The notes under the pieces are model-generated. The model had not been told where the DNA came from. It saw nothing but the letters and a program-made list of their open reading frames with translations, and ran no database searches. A DNA stretch of 64,000 nt from Trichobilharzia regenti (Eukaryota > Platyhelminthes > Trematoda > Strigeidida > Schistosomatidae), in contig OX235270.1 in assembly GCA_944472135.2 (NCBI GenBank), positions 78,997,168-79,061,167 of the forward strand, read 5' to 3'. The position numbers and the translations under genes are program-made. Within the stretch, counting starts at the first letter, position 1; each line of letters starts with the position of its first letter. Shown piece after piece: positions 34,056 to 46,039 of this stretch.

Positions 34056-34139
34056 TCGTTCAATCTTCAACTACATTGACACTCCCCGGCAAAAAACGGA
34101 TCCATCCCTTTTTCCATCACGACCAATACACGTTGACTA
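34056..34139 (-). mobile_element. 3' end remnant of a third BEL/Pao unit
   Basis: The first 26 bp match the start of the LTR in antisense, followed by the complement of the polypurine-like region and of the internal end. It is an inverted match to 33636-33722, with differences. It adjoins the end of copy A directly. Confidence 0.7.
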
Positions 34140-34800
34140 GCTCTCAAAATGGTTTGAGTGCAGATCTCACACCTGTGATACAGGTGAAAGATATTTTGTT
34201 AGAGAACTCTGAGTTCTGTAAATTAAACCTCCTTTTGAAAGATATCCAGAGGCAAGTAACGGAACTTCAGGGAAAATTAGGTCAGTCTGATAGTATGTCA
34301 CTGCCAATCTCAAATACGTTCTGATATTGGCTAAATTAAGTCTTTACTGGATGTAATATACTGGATGGACTTTTAGACCAAATAGTCTCTCTGTTAAAAA
34401 AGCATCCTAAAATATCTCCAGATAACTTAAATAAAGCTGAAAATCTCATTGACTGCTTGGCTGCGGAGATGATGAAGCTCCACCTTACAGAAAGTCAGGC
34501 TCCAAGACTCCCAAAGTCTTGCGACCAAAGCACCTTCCCTCACAATTCCCTTTAAGCTATAAAAACAACATGAATGTGTGTACCGGCATGACGAATAGCA
34601 GTCGGAAGGGTAGACCTTTGGATGCTATGCTTTTTAACCGTCAACCCAGGTCCAACATCTACCACCCTTATTTCCAGGAACACATGGTAAATTTTCCAGG
34701 TGTCCCGAATCACTGGTACCACCCATGGCACCTAGGACAACCTCATTGCACTCCAACCCCGATGTACGGACACCCAGTCCGACCTCCCTATCATTCATAA
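34140..34800 (+). pseudogene. CR1-like LINE ORF1 fragment, truncated older copy
   Basis: It contains LTPVIQVKDILLENSEF and a heptad-rich segment (LLLKDIQRQVTELQGKLG), which parallel LTPIIQVEDVLSEK and VIKEMQLQIDELKTKLS of the next copy. A Pro/His/Tyr-rich C-terminal piece is at 34519-34800. It is separated by stops. It is probably the nucleic-acid-binding ORF1 protein of a related LINE. Confidence 0.6.
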
Positions 34801-34964
34801 ACTCTTCCGGTGCTGATGCACAAATAGATTCAGGTACCCCGTGACTTATTCACAATATTGCTAATTAATGCATATCGCCCGGTACGTTCGAATCAGGTGA
34901 CGCTTTTTCACGTGTTTTCGTTTATATTCATTTATTGGTTACTAATAATTGATCTTTAATAACG

Positions 34965-36499
34965 ATGGTCCAAAATTCCATAAAGCGTCTTCGTGTGAAC
35001 ACCACTAATTTAGAAAATAGCACCAGCTCGTCTAATAACACATTACCAACCCAGATTATTATTAGTAGTTCACCCAACACAAAAGCCTCAAACATAACTC
35101 TGACCCCTATAATACAGGTGGAAGATGTTCTGTCTGAAAAAGTAGAGCTCTCTTACTTAACGTGCGTAATTAAAGAGATGCAGCTACAGATAGATGAATT
35201 AAAAACGAAATTAAGTTCACTAGAATGTATACCCGAAACTATCTCACATATGAAAAAGGAACTGCAAGATCCTACAATCCTAAAGCTTTTTAATATGACC
35301 TCTAGAATGGCTCATACTGACTCAATAGTGCGAAGGAGTTAGAAAACGCCATTGACTTTCCATCCAGCGAAGTTGTTAAAAGGCTGGCTTCAAAACAAAA
35401 TGCAATAGTGTATAATGTACCGGATAGCGAGCCCATAAAGTCAGTCCAGCACTCATTACTGAAGGCTGCATATCTCTTGAATGCACCCTGTCAGTGCATT
35501 CGTCTAAATAAAAAAGACCTAAAGCATCCTCATCATATATTCTTTAGGTTCGACAGCTACATAATAGCTGAACGATTTAAGAAGGCCGAAGATCTTCTGG
35601 CTACTGCCACTAAATTCAAGACTGTTAAAGTAGTCTCGGATAAAACACCTTACCAAAGGCAAGCAACCAAGAACTCCTTCGATACAAAGTTGACCACACT
35701 GAGAAATACATCTGGTATCAGTGCTAAAGTGTCGACGGACACTCAAGCACAGCAAGTCACGTGTATAGTGTTAGGAGAAAAAACGGCAAGTAAAAGTGAC
35801 CCAAAACTCAGTAAGAGCAGTGCCATTGGGTGCAATCTTAGAGTACAAGAGAGCACAACTGGAAAACCTGCTGACCTACATGAGGTTGACATAGACGCAC
35901 AAGCTATGGCTGACCAGAAACTACTGGCAGACCACACTCAATCTGGATCCAAGCCGGAGAGTCCCTCAGCAGAAACCGCAGAAAAGACCACAAAGCCCAG
36001 AGTCCCACCCCAGACTTCGACATACCCCCCTCGTAATAAGTCTAATGAGCGGCATGTCAGTCTAAAAAATGACAAAGTATGGGTAACGAAGCACATTCCC
36101 AAAGACGTCACGCAGCATGTGAGAAGGAATACCCCTTCCCGAACTAGGAGTAACATGCCTAGCAACGCACATAACTTGGGATTGCAACATAGAATGTATC
36201 CTCAGGATATATGGAACACTAAACGGGACTCATATGGGCACCATATTAATGAAAATTCTCATCCAAACTCTCACACTATCCGTGTTAAACCTCATCAACA
36301 TAGTGGGTATAGATCGACACTTGATCCCCTCAATAACTTCACTCACACACGTGATGTGAGCCAATATGAATACAACTATGTAAGCCCCATGAGATGCAAC
36401 TACCAAGGTAATCTTAACACAGGGTACCTGGGTCCAGCAAACTACAACGCAAATTGCAAGGCAAACCACATACCACCAGTAGATGAACACAGATGCTAA
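34965..36499 (+). pseudogene. CR1-like LINE ORF1
   Basis: An ATG at 34965 opens a 125-codon piece with a coiled-coil-like stretch (34965-35342). After a frame break the ORF continues at 35408-36499 with a region similar to LINE ORF1 RNA-binding domains (YNVPDSEP..., HHIFFRFDSY) and a long Lys/Ser/Thr/Pro-rich and Asn/His/Tyr-rich C-terminus. ORF1 proteins bind the LINE RNA. The assignment rests on position upstream of ORF2 and on composition. Confidence 0.65.
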
Positions 36500-38145
36500 A
36501 AGTCAAAATAAGCAACAGGATTATTTACGGCTGCAGCAAACAATAGCCCGACTCGCTGCACAATTCATCCAGGAAATAGTACACACACTGACTCTGTCTC
36601 ACCTCAGAGCCCCTCCAAATATAACGTAGGGATAGTAACAAGTAACCATGTTAACCTTTCCTCCAATAACTCAGGCTTACTAACTATTATGCTCCTGAAT
36701 GCTAGATCTCTCCTTAATAAAATAACAACGCTTCGCTGCCTGGCATACATAGAATGGCCAACACTAATAATGGTGACTGAAACCTGGCCTACTACTGATA
36801 TACCTGACACAAAGCTAGTAATAGACAAATACGATATCTATAGGAACGATAGAGTTGACAAAAGGGGAGGCGGTTGCTTAATATATGCCTCTAAATCCAC
36901 TAACTCCAATACTTTCAATAACCCAACTACTGACAAACACCCAGAATCTAAGTAGATAAGCATCCACACAAACGAAAGTAAAATTCTCGTGGGATGTATA
37001 TACAGACCCCCGAATAGCTCTGAAATGACTGATATAAATATTGGAGAAATACTAGAGCATGTAGCCACGCTGGACTTCGACTACAAAGTAGTATGTGGCG
37101 AATGCAACTTACCCGGAGTAAACTGGGATACCTGTACAGGACCTAGAATCCATGACGAGCTACTACAAGCCATAGACGTAAGAGGACGGAAGCAGTGCGT
37201 ACGCCTCCCTACAAGGAACCAAAATACTCTTGACTTAATCCTCTGTCATAACATAGAGCCCATCTCGATAGAGGTGGGAAACAAACTCGATAACAGTGGT
37301 CAAAACATATTTTACTGCACGCTACCCCTCCGACTAAAAATTAAATACACACCTAAAAATTCCCCGGTGCGCTATCAATACAGGGACAATAAGAATGCTG
37401 ATTGGGAATTCCTATCAGATCTGTTGAGAAGTTCTGACTCGGAAGAATACTTCATCAACAATAACCTAGAAGTATCACTTCAGATTTTCCACAAAACAGT
37501 TGGCTCAGCAAGAGACGCAATCGCGCTCCTAAAATCTGCCCTACAGACACCAAATCCGTTTGTCAGCCACGTCTCGTAAACCGTCAATGCCCAGCTATTC
37601 CTACGCTCGGGCTCACGCTGTTCCTTGAAGTTTCTCAGAAACGCTTAGTAATATCGGACGAAAAAACCAAAACACCGATTGGCCACTCGAGAATTCTTTA
37701 TTGTAACACCAACATATAAAAAATGTTTCCACTAAGGTCTGTGAACAAATATTACGATAATAAATCACAATATTACTTCTGACGGTTTTGTCCTGACTTC
37801 TTTCTGAACAGCGACCGATGAAACGATGACTGGCTGATTGATGCTTCCGCGAAAATTGGGGAAGTTGGTTTTGAGCAAACAACCAAGAATTGATCGTTCA
37901 ATCTTCAACTACATTGACATTCCCCTGCGAAAAAGGGATCCAACACCTTCTTTCCATCACGACCAATACACGTTGACTTGGATGCCATTGCGAGAACCTG
38001 GGTCACACGGACAGAGCTGAAATGGAAAACAAACAGAAAAGCCAACACACCACAAGCATACCCACAGCACAATCTCACACATCAATGACGACCTGCGCCT
38101 TCCAGTTGAAGGCATCCTATTGCAACACAATCGCCACTTGCTAGA

Positions 38146-38547
38146 ATGACTTGCAGAATGCAACGTGACCATGGCAGCACCTCACGATACTCTACGCTCA
38201 TCCTCTTATCTACTCACTACCAATTACCACTGCAATCGCTTGTCACTCATTCTGCCTCAATTCTAGTAACGGTGACGTATGCGAGCCTCAGTCGTTTACA
38301 CTATTTCTCCCCGGCGTGTGGGACCACAGCTAACAATTATCTCCGTATGCATTTCATTCTCAGCAATAGCCTCCCCGGCGTATACGACCCATCTGCTGTC
38401 CTTAACATCAATCAATTCATTTACGAACGTAGAAGACTCGAAACAACTTCAGAAGTAATCACGACGAAAATTTTAACAAAATTATGCAATAACATTAAGG
38501 TACGAAAACAACGAGTAAACACAATTAATCCAAAAAACACCAAATGA
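38146..38547 (+). other. 133-codon open frame of unknown meaning, copy B
   Basis: Mirror of the frame at 33069-33470, differing at one residue (VTYASLSR instead of VTYTSLSR). It is antisense to the LTR unit. No domain was recognised. Confidence 0.35.
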
Positions 38548-38699
38548 TATGACACCACACGTATATACAAACAGTACACACAAACTCGCGGATCACATCT
38601 TGATGGAATTCCTGTGAAGAATCGCAGGACTTACAGCAGTACGCCTACAACCCCTCTCAGGTTGACGCCCTAGGTTTGAAAATCGTTGTAGAGTTCATT

Positions 38700-39331
38700 T
38701 ACTGACCTCCTCCTCTATACGAGAGCTTATTTTTACCCACTTCCTTTGCAGTCGAGTAGGTAGGCGTCTCGCAATTACCTCTAGGACTGAGCTCGAGTTG
38801 GGGTCACTCATGCAATTCATCGAAATCAACGTATTCTTATAAGTCATAAGATTATCTAAAACTCAGTAAGTGCCTTGGAGTCATCTTGAAGTTGACTGCC
38901 GTTACCTTTGACAGCTTCGTATACGTTCCTTACAATCATTGAAGGTCTTCCAAACCTTTGACGTAATATGCTCATAGCCTCAGCGTATCCATCATTAGGG
39001 GGCATGAGCTTACAGCACTGTATAGCTATTGAAGCATCTCCAGTGCAATACCTCATCAAATACATCAATTTCAATTCATCACTTAATAGAAAACTACTCA
39101 ACATGATCTCAAACTCCTTTACAAATTGTAAATAATCAGCCGGGTTTCCATCGAAACACCGTGGTTCAAATTTAGGGGTTTGATGTTCCTATAACCCCTG
39201 AACGGCGAAACAGTAACATCAACCATGTCATGCTTAACATCAGACACATCGTTACAATTAACAGACAAGTCACCATGACTTAACTTCCTGTTTGCATCCA
39301 AGACGCTCTGTCCCTTCTTTGACCCAGACAT
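38700..39331 (-). pseudogene. BEL/Pao Gag fragment, copy B
   Basis: Mirror of 32283-32920: starts at 39331, same frame change near 39180, and LSDELKLMYLMRY and RQRFGRP motifs down to 38856, then the second frame break. No additional lesions were noticed relative to copy A. Confidence 0.8.
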
Positions 39332-41721
39332 TGTTGAACTCGAACCAATTCAAAAAAGTTCCAGATATTGCTTGTTCAAAGAGGACTTGACCGGCACCAG
39401 GAAAGATGAACGGTGACTATCCAAACTTTCACCAACTGTCTGAATCCGCCAGAATCTGTTTCTACCGTCAGAAACTGTCAGCTATGTCTCGTAAACCGTT
39501 GATGCCCAGCTCTTGCTACGCTCGGGCTCACGCTGTTCCTTGAAGTTTCTCAGAAACGCTTAGTAATAACGGACGAAAAAACCAAAACACCGATTGGCCA
39601 CTCGAGAATTCTTTATTGTAACACCAACATATAAAAAATGTTTCCACTAAGGTCTATGAACAAATATTACGATAATAAATCACAATATTACTTCTGACGG
39701 TATTTGTCCTGACTTCTTTCTGAACAGCGACCGATGAGACGATGACTGGCTGATTGATGCTTCCGCGAAAATTGGGGAAGTTGGTTTTGAGCAAACAACC
39801 ATGAATTGTTCGTTCAATCTTCAATTACATTGACAGCGTTTATTGACCGCGAAACGCGACTAGAACTAATAAAATTGGAAAGGAAATACCATGTATTTAA
39901 GGAATTCGATGCGTTAAACCAAATACATGAAACTCTTAAACTACTTGAAGGGAAACATAAAATGGAGTCACAACACGAGGAAAATAAAGCGCTTATGGGT
40001 AACACCAAAACTCAGGAACTTTGTAGGATATTGCAAAAACGTCTAAAAAGCAGTAAAGACAATAATGTAAGCATCTTGGAACATAAGGGTATAATATACA
40101 ACGATCCCCAGGTTATAAGTGAACTCCTCAGTGAGTGGTTTTGCAATGACACCAGAGTGCACCCGACCCCAAATTTCCAAATGACCTGCAAAAGTAACCA
40201 CAAATTAGGAGAAATAGATTTTAATATACAAAATATAGACTCAGCGATTAAGACATTGAAGTCAAATGGCAGTACTGGAACAGACGACATACCATCTGTC
40301 ATATACAAAAATGGTAGCACGGAAATGGTAGTCTTGTTACTTAGAATATTTACTCTGTCACTGGAAACTGGAACTTATCCTGAAGTGTGGAAAACCACAT
40401 ACATATTACCTAAGCACAAAGCAGGGGCCAAAACCAGTGCATGCAACTATAGACCTATTAATATAACACCGGTAATATCACGAATAATGGAGAAAGTGGT
40501 TAAAGACCAAGTGTCAGACAACTTACTAGAACATGAACTTATCAATCCATCACAACACGGATTCCTCAAAAAGAGATCATGTGTGACCTGTCACATAGAC
40601 TTTTTCAACGAAGTTACACGAAGCAGGGACAACAGAGAACTAGTAATTGTGCTATATTTCGATATAACAAAAGCCTTCGATAGAGTCCCCCATAATCTGC
40701 TAGTCAGCAGGTTATGCTCACTAGGGATATGTGACCCTCTCCTGAGCTGGATAAAATCATTTCTTTTTGGCTTGAGTCAGATAACAAAAGTTGGCTCGAT
40801 AATCTCAAGGCCTAAACAAGTAAGTAGTGGTGTAATCCAGGGAAGTGTATTAGGCCCACTCCTATTCATAATATATATAAACAGTATCTGTGAATGCTTT
40901 AGTGTTGGTAAACCAATACTATATGCAGATGACTTAAAAGTGACCTATAAATGCAAGAACACAGATCTCGGAATAACAGTAAACGCCATACAGCAAGAAT
41001 TAGAAAAAATGGATAGATGGTGTGACACCTGGCAACTCCAGTTTAATGTCGACAAATGTGGCTGGCTCTGCATAGGTTGCAACAATTTAGAACTTGACCT
41101 GACAATTCAAGGCCATGCACTTTACGACTGGAATCTGTATTGGACCTAGGACTGAAATACTCACATGACTTATCATTTTCTGAACATATCTCCAAACAAG
41201 TGTCAAAGTCACGCAGACTTATCGGCTTTCTACTCAGGAACTTTTACAGAAATGAGTCCAGAATTCTGTTGTACAAGGTTTGTGTGCGTCCTTTATTTGA
41301 TTACTGTTCATTCATGTATAGTAGTATACGCATAGAGGACAAATTGAAAGTCGAGGGAGTGCAGAGGTACTTCACGTCAAAATTACTCGGAACCGAAAAT
41401 GGTGCGAACTACTCCACTAGATGTGAAACCCTAGGATTAGAAACACTATGGCTAAGACGCCTGAGACTAAACTTAACACTTTACTATAAGCTTCTAAACC
41501 ACTTAGTTTTTACCTCTACTAATGGCATTCGACTTTCAGATGACAGTGGCTACAAACTAAGACACACTAAGGGTACAGTAGCTATCGAACAATGTAAAAC
41601 AGCTACCAGGCAAAAGTTTTACTTGATTAGGTATGCACAGATATGGAATAAACTACCAATGGAAATGCGTCAAGCAGGTACATTGGCCTTAACGACAAAC
41701 TACAAGAGTTTGCAAACGTAG

Positions 41722-42484
41722 TAGTCCTAGTTCCTATCTGAGAGCCTCCGAAATTATAGGTCCATTTAATGTATAAGCTTAAATACTACACCTGTTGTTT
41801 TTGCCTATATTTATAATTTTAGATAAAACATTAACGATTAAGATACTTACCCTCAAATAGACAAAAAGTTTCGTTTGTAAAACTTCTACCCAACACAATA
41901 AGTGGAATAAAATGGACATAAACCGACAACGTGAAAAAGATAGAACTCACCACAACATCACATGGACAGATGTACGCTCGTCGGACATCATATATGCCTC
42001 ACCAACTACAACCCATCCTTCCTAAGATAATGTGATGAACTTATATCCATAATGTTGCTGAGCAGGTAATATCCACAACTCCTGTCGGAACAACTAAAAT
42101 TCAAAAACCTTCCTCACGAGAAGTAAATACCCACAAGCAGTAGAAATCCATTAATTAATGCATGTAAAGCTTATATATTTTACTCCCAACAATGACATTG
42201 CAGATCAAATGAGATAAACATATCACTGATTTCAAAATAACATATCAATGAACTATAATTCAAGGATTCTGCACACAACAAAATTATGTATGAAAATTGA
42301 CTTCAAGCTTTATTTTTTCCCAGGCACTTATAACCCATCCACCAAAGACCTGGTTTTTTTGTTAATGCGAAGACGATACTTCTGTATTTCCTGATGTGTT
42401 GCACTTACTGACAATTAAGCAGATTTTTCCAACTGTGCACAGAAACGATTGTACATAAGTGAAAAGGATGTTTAATACTACTGG
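41722..42484. other. LINE 3' region and unassigned sequence
   Basis: The first ~130 bp is probably the LINE 3' untranslated end (an AT-rich stretch to about 41850). The rest shows no gene. Confidence 0.4.
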
Positions 42485-42789
42485 GGTTACAACAGAAGAC
42501 AAGGGCTGGCAACAGATCATTTTATTACGGAAATCAACACGTATTTATGTAAATTTCACATACATTATTACAGCCTGGTCAAATAGACAAACGCAGTCTT
42601 CTGATTGGTTGTTTCGGGTTTCTCGGAAAGTTAGGCCATGTATCTGCGAATCATATTTGCCCACGTTAAGTCTGCTGTGACTGGTTGTTGAATCAGCCTT
42701 TTTCATATTTTCTCACGGCCAATATCAGTGACCTAGACACTGACGTAGATTGATGTCTACCAATTGGCTAGTAGCCTGCTCTCACCACA

Positions 42790-43110
42790 CTCATCCCCCG
42801 TCAAGCAGCTTCTTGCACAGATGTTCAGACCTTCTGGGTGATACATCCTCTAGTTGAGGATTGCTACTGACCGGCTTGTCCCACTGTACCCATCGTTGGA
42901 GCTGGCTGGCATTAACTCGTTTCTGTTTGTCACCTCCTCGGATGGTATATACTTGACCCCGTTATTTTGTGATTGTGTATGGTCCTTCCAACTTAGGAAG
43001 GAGTTTCCGTGAACCTGGCCCGAATCCAACTGTATATCTTCTGTCTCTACACTTCACTCGGTCCCCGACTGCAAAGGTATTGCACTGAGTCTTTCTTTAC
43101 AGCTGAGACT
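42790..43110 (-). pseudogene. Gypsy integrase C-terminal region
   Basis: On the minus strand the text includes GDRVKCRDRRYTVGFGPGS, then KLLPKLEGPYTI and VNASQLQRWVQWDKP. This is the GPY/F-type module that ends many gypsy polyproteins. The catalytic DDE domain is not present upstream. Confidence 0.7.
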
Positions 43111-43306
43111 TCGCGACATCACTCCGCTGCTTCTGCATTACATTCTTGGCTGCTTCTTTCCGCTCTGATTTTAATTTCGTCGTACTCCATTTTTGATGAA
43201 GGGGCCAGGTCTCGTTGTGTATCGGTAATCGTGGTTTTCTACTATACATCAGTTGGAAGGGTGACTTCTTCGTTGTTTCCTGAGTGGTAGCACGATTAGT
43301 CAGTAA

Positions 43307-44150
43307 AATCGATATAAGAATAAAACTTGTGCACTGTGGTAGAGTGTAATTCCATTATGGGTAAATTTTGTTTTGATAAAGTCTCACAGTGTTATACAGT
43401 AATGTTTACTGATGACGTTTCGAGCACAATTTATTGCTCATAATCATATCAAGGTAATCACACGACTTCCTAAATTCATTTATATAGTTCCATTGTTTTT
43501 CTCTTGATTTGATTGATAATAGTATTTTCCATATTTCAGGTATGAGTGACGAGTCATTCCTATTGCATGTGTTGGGTGTAGACTCGATGAACAAGGATTC
43601 AGTAATCAACCTCTCTCTCCACCTACCTAGATTACTTTTTAGAATTTTAACCCTCTCCCACCCTATTGTGTGGTTGTGTGTTAGCGCATGCATTGCAATT
43701 GCTGAGCTTTTTTTCTAAATTACTTATCTTCTCGGGGTCAACCATTCTTACCTTAGCTAAATTCTTATGCTCTGACAATCTGACTACCCCTGGCCTACTA
43801 GTTTGACCCATGTAGTTGACCTCGCAGTCGTTGCATGGTATTTTGTAAATAATATTATTTTGTCTAATTGGGTCAACCGACAGGGTCCTTTAACCTACAG
43901 AGCTTGTCCCTGAGTGAGTTTGTAGGTTGAAATGCCACCCTAATTTCCGCTTTATTTAGAATCCTACGTAGTGTTTCAGATGTGCCCCCCTCTTTATATG
44001 GTATAACTGTAGATGACTTATATTCTTTCTTATTTATGTTATTATTACTAGTTTCACAATTATTTCTATTTTGTTTTTGGCCTTTAATGATCTTCCTAAT
44101 GAATTCTAAAGGATAGTTATTCAACACTAACGCACTAAGCAGCACAAAAA
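43307..44150 (-). pseudogene. Penelope-like element fragment inside the gypsy element
   Basis: On the minus strand, 44145-43873 has ALVLNNYPLEFIRKIIKGQK (the linker after RT). Next come NIIYKIPCNDCE and YMGQTSRPGVVRLSEHKNL (GIY-YIG domain, 43860-43750), then HNHTIGWERVKIL (43693-43406) and the terminal motif CTCGAAACGTCATCAGT at about 43408-43440. Only the 3' half of a Penelope element is present. Confidence 0.85.
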
Positions 44151-44154
44151 TAGA

Positions 44155-44385
44155 TCTAAATGATGAATTAAAACAGATAGAAGAAGCGTTGGTGTTGAAT
44201 AACTATCCATTAGAATTCATTAGGAAGATCATTAAAGGCCAAAAACAAAATAGAAATAATTGTGAAACTAGTAATAATAACATAAATAAGAAAGAATATA
44301 AGTCATCTACAGTTATACCATATAAAGAGGGGACATCTGAGACACTACGTGGGATTCTGAATAAAAACTGTAGTCGCTTATGATC
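44155..44385 (+). mobile_element. Inverted Penelope fragment
   Basis: On the plus strand it repeats the linker segment (LVLNNYPLEFIRKI... SETLRGILNK) found in antisense at 44145-43960, giving an inverted pair with a ~50 bp spacer. It differs by a few bases, including a missing codon. Confidence 0.8.
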
Positions 44386-45048
44386 AGTTTCGATGTGGAA
44401 CCGCCGGCCGAGCAAATAAGGTCTCTATTTGTCGACTGCCCATACCATTGCTATACATTCTTTCTCTATCGCTGAATACTTTCGCTCTGTGTGTGTGTGT
44501 CAAAACCCGACTGGTATACTCAACGATTCCCTCACCCTATCTTAGGACCACACCTATAGCGTAGTCACTGACATCTGTGCACTCTGTGAACTGTCCTCCA
44601 GGTACAGATAGTTTTAGCGTCATTCGTTGGTGGTCGAGCAGCTGTTTAATTCTGTTGAATGTCCTCTGCGATTCCTCCGACCAAATAAACTTCGGCTTAC
44701 CTAGCAGCCTGTACAGAGGGGCTATTATCTCATTGAAGTTCTTCACGAATCGATTATAAAACGCTGCTCTACCCAAGAATTGTCTCAAATTCCTCTTTGA
44801 ATTCGGGGCTGCGAGCGTTTTTATCATCAAGATTTTCTCCGGTAGTGGTGTAATCTCACCATTTTCCAGTTTATGTCCCAACAGAGTAACATTCTTTTTG
44901 GCCAACTGAGACTTGGTTTTGCTGACGCGCAGTCCAAACTTTCCGATGCGTCGCAGCAGGGCTTCTACATGGTTCACATGATCGTTTTCCTTTTGACTGT
45001 ATATGACGAGATCGTCATCATACACCTCCATGTTTTTCAAGTTCTTAA
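44386..45048 (-). pseudogene. Gypsy RT (second half) and RNase H start
   Basis: On the minus strand, downstream of the SINE: KNMEVYDDDLVIYS (the catalytic YxDD), VTLLGHKLENGEI, RNLRQFLGRAAFYNRF, KPKFIWSEESQRTF and SDYAIGVVL, then RRFHIETDHKRLQF of RNase H next to the Penelope fragment. This is the usual RT connection and RNase H order of Ty3/gypsy. Confidence 0.88.
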
Positions 45049-45240
45049 GCGTCGGTGGCACAGTGGTTTGAACTCTCGCCGACCATGCACATGGTCCGAG
45101 GTTCGATCCCCTGCCGACGCACACCTGATATCTATGGTTGGCCTGCAAAATTTGGGCTACCGATATCCATGCTGAAAATTCCATACTTGCATCAAAAATA
45201 CAGTGTGAAATCAGGCTGTAAATAAACAATAAAAATAAGT
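45049..45240 (+). mobile_element. tRNA-headed SINE, copy 5, inside the gypsy RT
   Basis: It starts GCGTCGGTGGCACAGTGG, with B box GGTTCGATCCCC, and ends in the GCTGAAAATTCCATACTTG tail plus an A-rich end. It sits between the PFGPAGAPFTF motif and the YxDD motif of the RT. Confidence 0.9.
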
Positions 45241-45752
45241 CATCTGAACGTAAACGGTGCACCTGCTGGTCCAAACGGCATGCGTTTAAAACGATATTGT
45301 GTCTGACCCACGATGAATGCCGTCTTATCTCTATCACCTTGTTTTATCGGTATCTGCCAGTATCCTGAGCGAAGATCGAGAACCGAAAACACATTCGCGC
45401 CTTGTAGGCGATCTAAGGCTTCTACCACTGTTGGCATGGCACACGGTCTTAACTCTGTCATACTGTTTAACTGTCGAAAATCAACACAGAATCTATACTT
45501 CCCATTCGCTTTTTTTACTAACAGCACTGGAGAGTTGTACAGGCCATCAGCTTCCTCAATAATATCATCTTTCAACATCTCCCGCACTTGTCGCTCAACT
45601 TCGCCTTCCAGATGACATGAAACTCTTCGCGTTGTAAATGGCCTAACTTTCGGGTCACTTAACGGAATTTCATGATTCACCTTATCGCAATAACCGTATG
45701 GGTCGCTATTTCTAGTGATCAGATGATCGTATTTATTAATTAACTCTGTCAT
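45241..45752 (-). pseudogene. Gypsy RT (first half)
   Basis: An uninterrupted frame with EIPLSDPKVRPFTTRRVS, SPVLLVKKANGKYRFCVDF, LDRLQGANVFSVLDLRSGYW and KTAFIVGQTQYRFKRMPFG: RT motifs 1 to 4 of Ty3/gypsy. Confidence 0.9.
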
Positions 45753-45996
45753 ATTGTATGCCTGTCGACAGCTTAACCACTGCTATCTCGCTGGTCTTAT
45801 ACATGTTGATACGCAACACATGCCCGCCTACTCTTTGTACTGTCAATGAACACGGACTAACACTCTTACATAAGTTCCTATGTATTAACGACACGGCCGC
45901 CCTTGCATCTACTAAACATACTATTTCTCTATCATTCACTCGCAACTTCGAATACACAGCCCCTTTCTCAATATCCCTCACTAAATACAGTTTCAT
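45736..45996 (-). pseudogene. Gypsy aspartic protease region
   Basis: Contains REIVCLVDARAAVSLIHR. The active-site triad of retroviral-type proteases, D-S/T-G, is replaced by DAR, so the protease is presumably inactive. It overlaps the start of the RT frame. Confidence 0.75.
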
Positions 45997-46039
45997 ACGA
46001 GAGAAAGAACACGTATTATACCGTCTGAAACTTTTTCTT

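Larger units (their letters stand above)
37561..39835 (-). mobile_element. Gag-only BEL/Pao LTR unit, copy B, nested in the LINE
   Basis: The 3' LTR is 37561-37919 and the 5' LTR 39477-39835, both with TGT...ACA ends. The LINE frame is interrupted exactly here. The bases before (CCGTT) and after (GCGTT) agree at four or five positions, and rejoining the flanks keeps the ORF2 frame, so this is a target-site duplication. Internally it is the mirror of copy A, with the same missing pol. Confidence 0.9.
36689..41721 (+). pseudogene. CR1-like LINE ORF2 (endonuclease-RT), split by an LTR unit
   Basis: The pieces are 36689-36955 (endonuclease start, LLNARSLLN, TETWP, GGGCLIYA), 36989-37560 (GCIYRPPNS, then GECNLPGVNW), and after the 37561-39835 insertion 39836-41149 (RT: NYRPINITPVISRIMEK, HGFLKKRSC, FDITKAFDRVPH, GVIQGSVLGPLLFIIYI, intact ILYADDLKV) and 41140-41721 (C-terminal part). 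In the endonuclease GDFN reads GECN and the SDH box reads SGQ, so strand nicking should be lost even without the insertion. A stop lies near 36955 and a frameshift near 41145. The RT piece of 447 codons is otherwise open. Confidence 0.88.

Noticed and set aside
35519..36490. Minus-strand hydrophobic frames opposite LINE ORF1
   Set aside because: Antisense of a Lys/Asn/His-rich coding strand, which gives Phe/Leu/Val-rich shadows.
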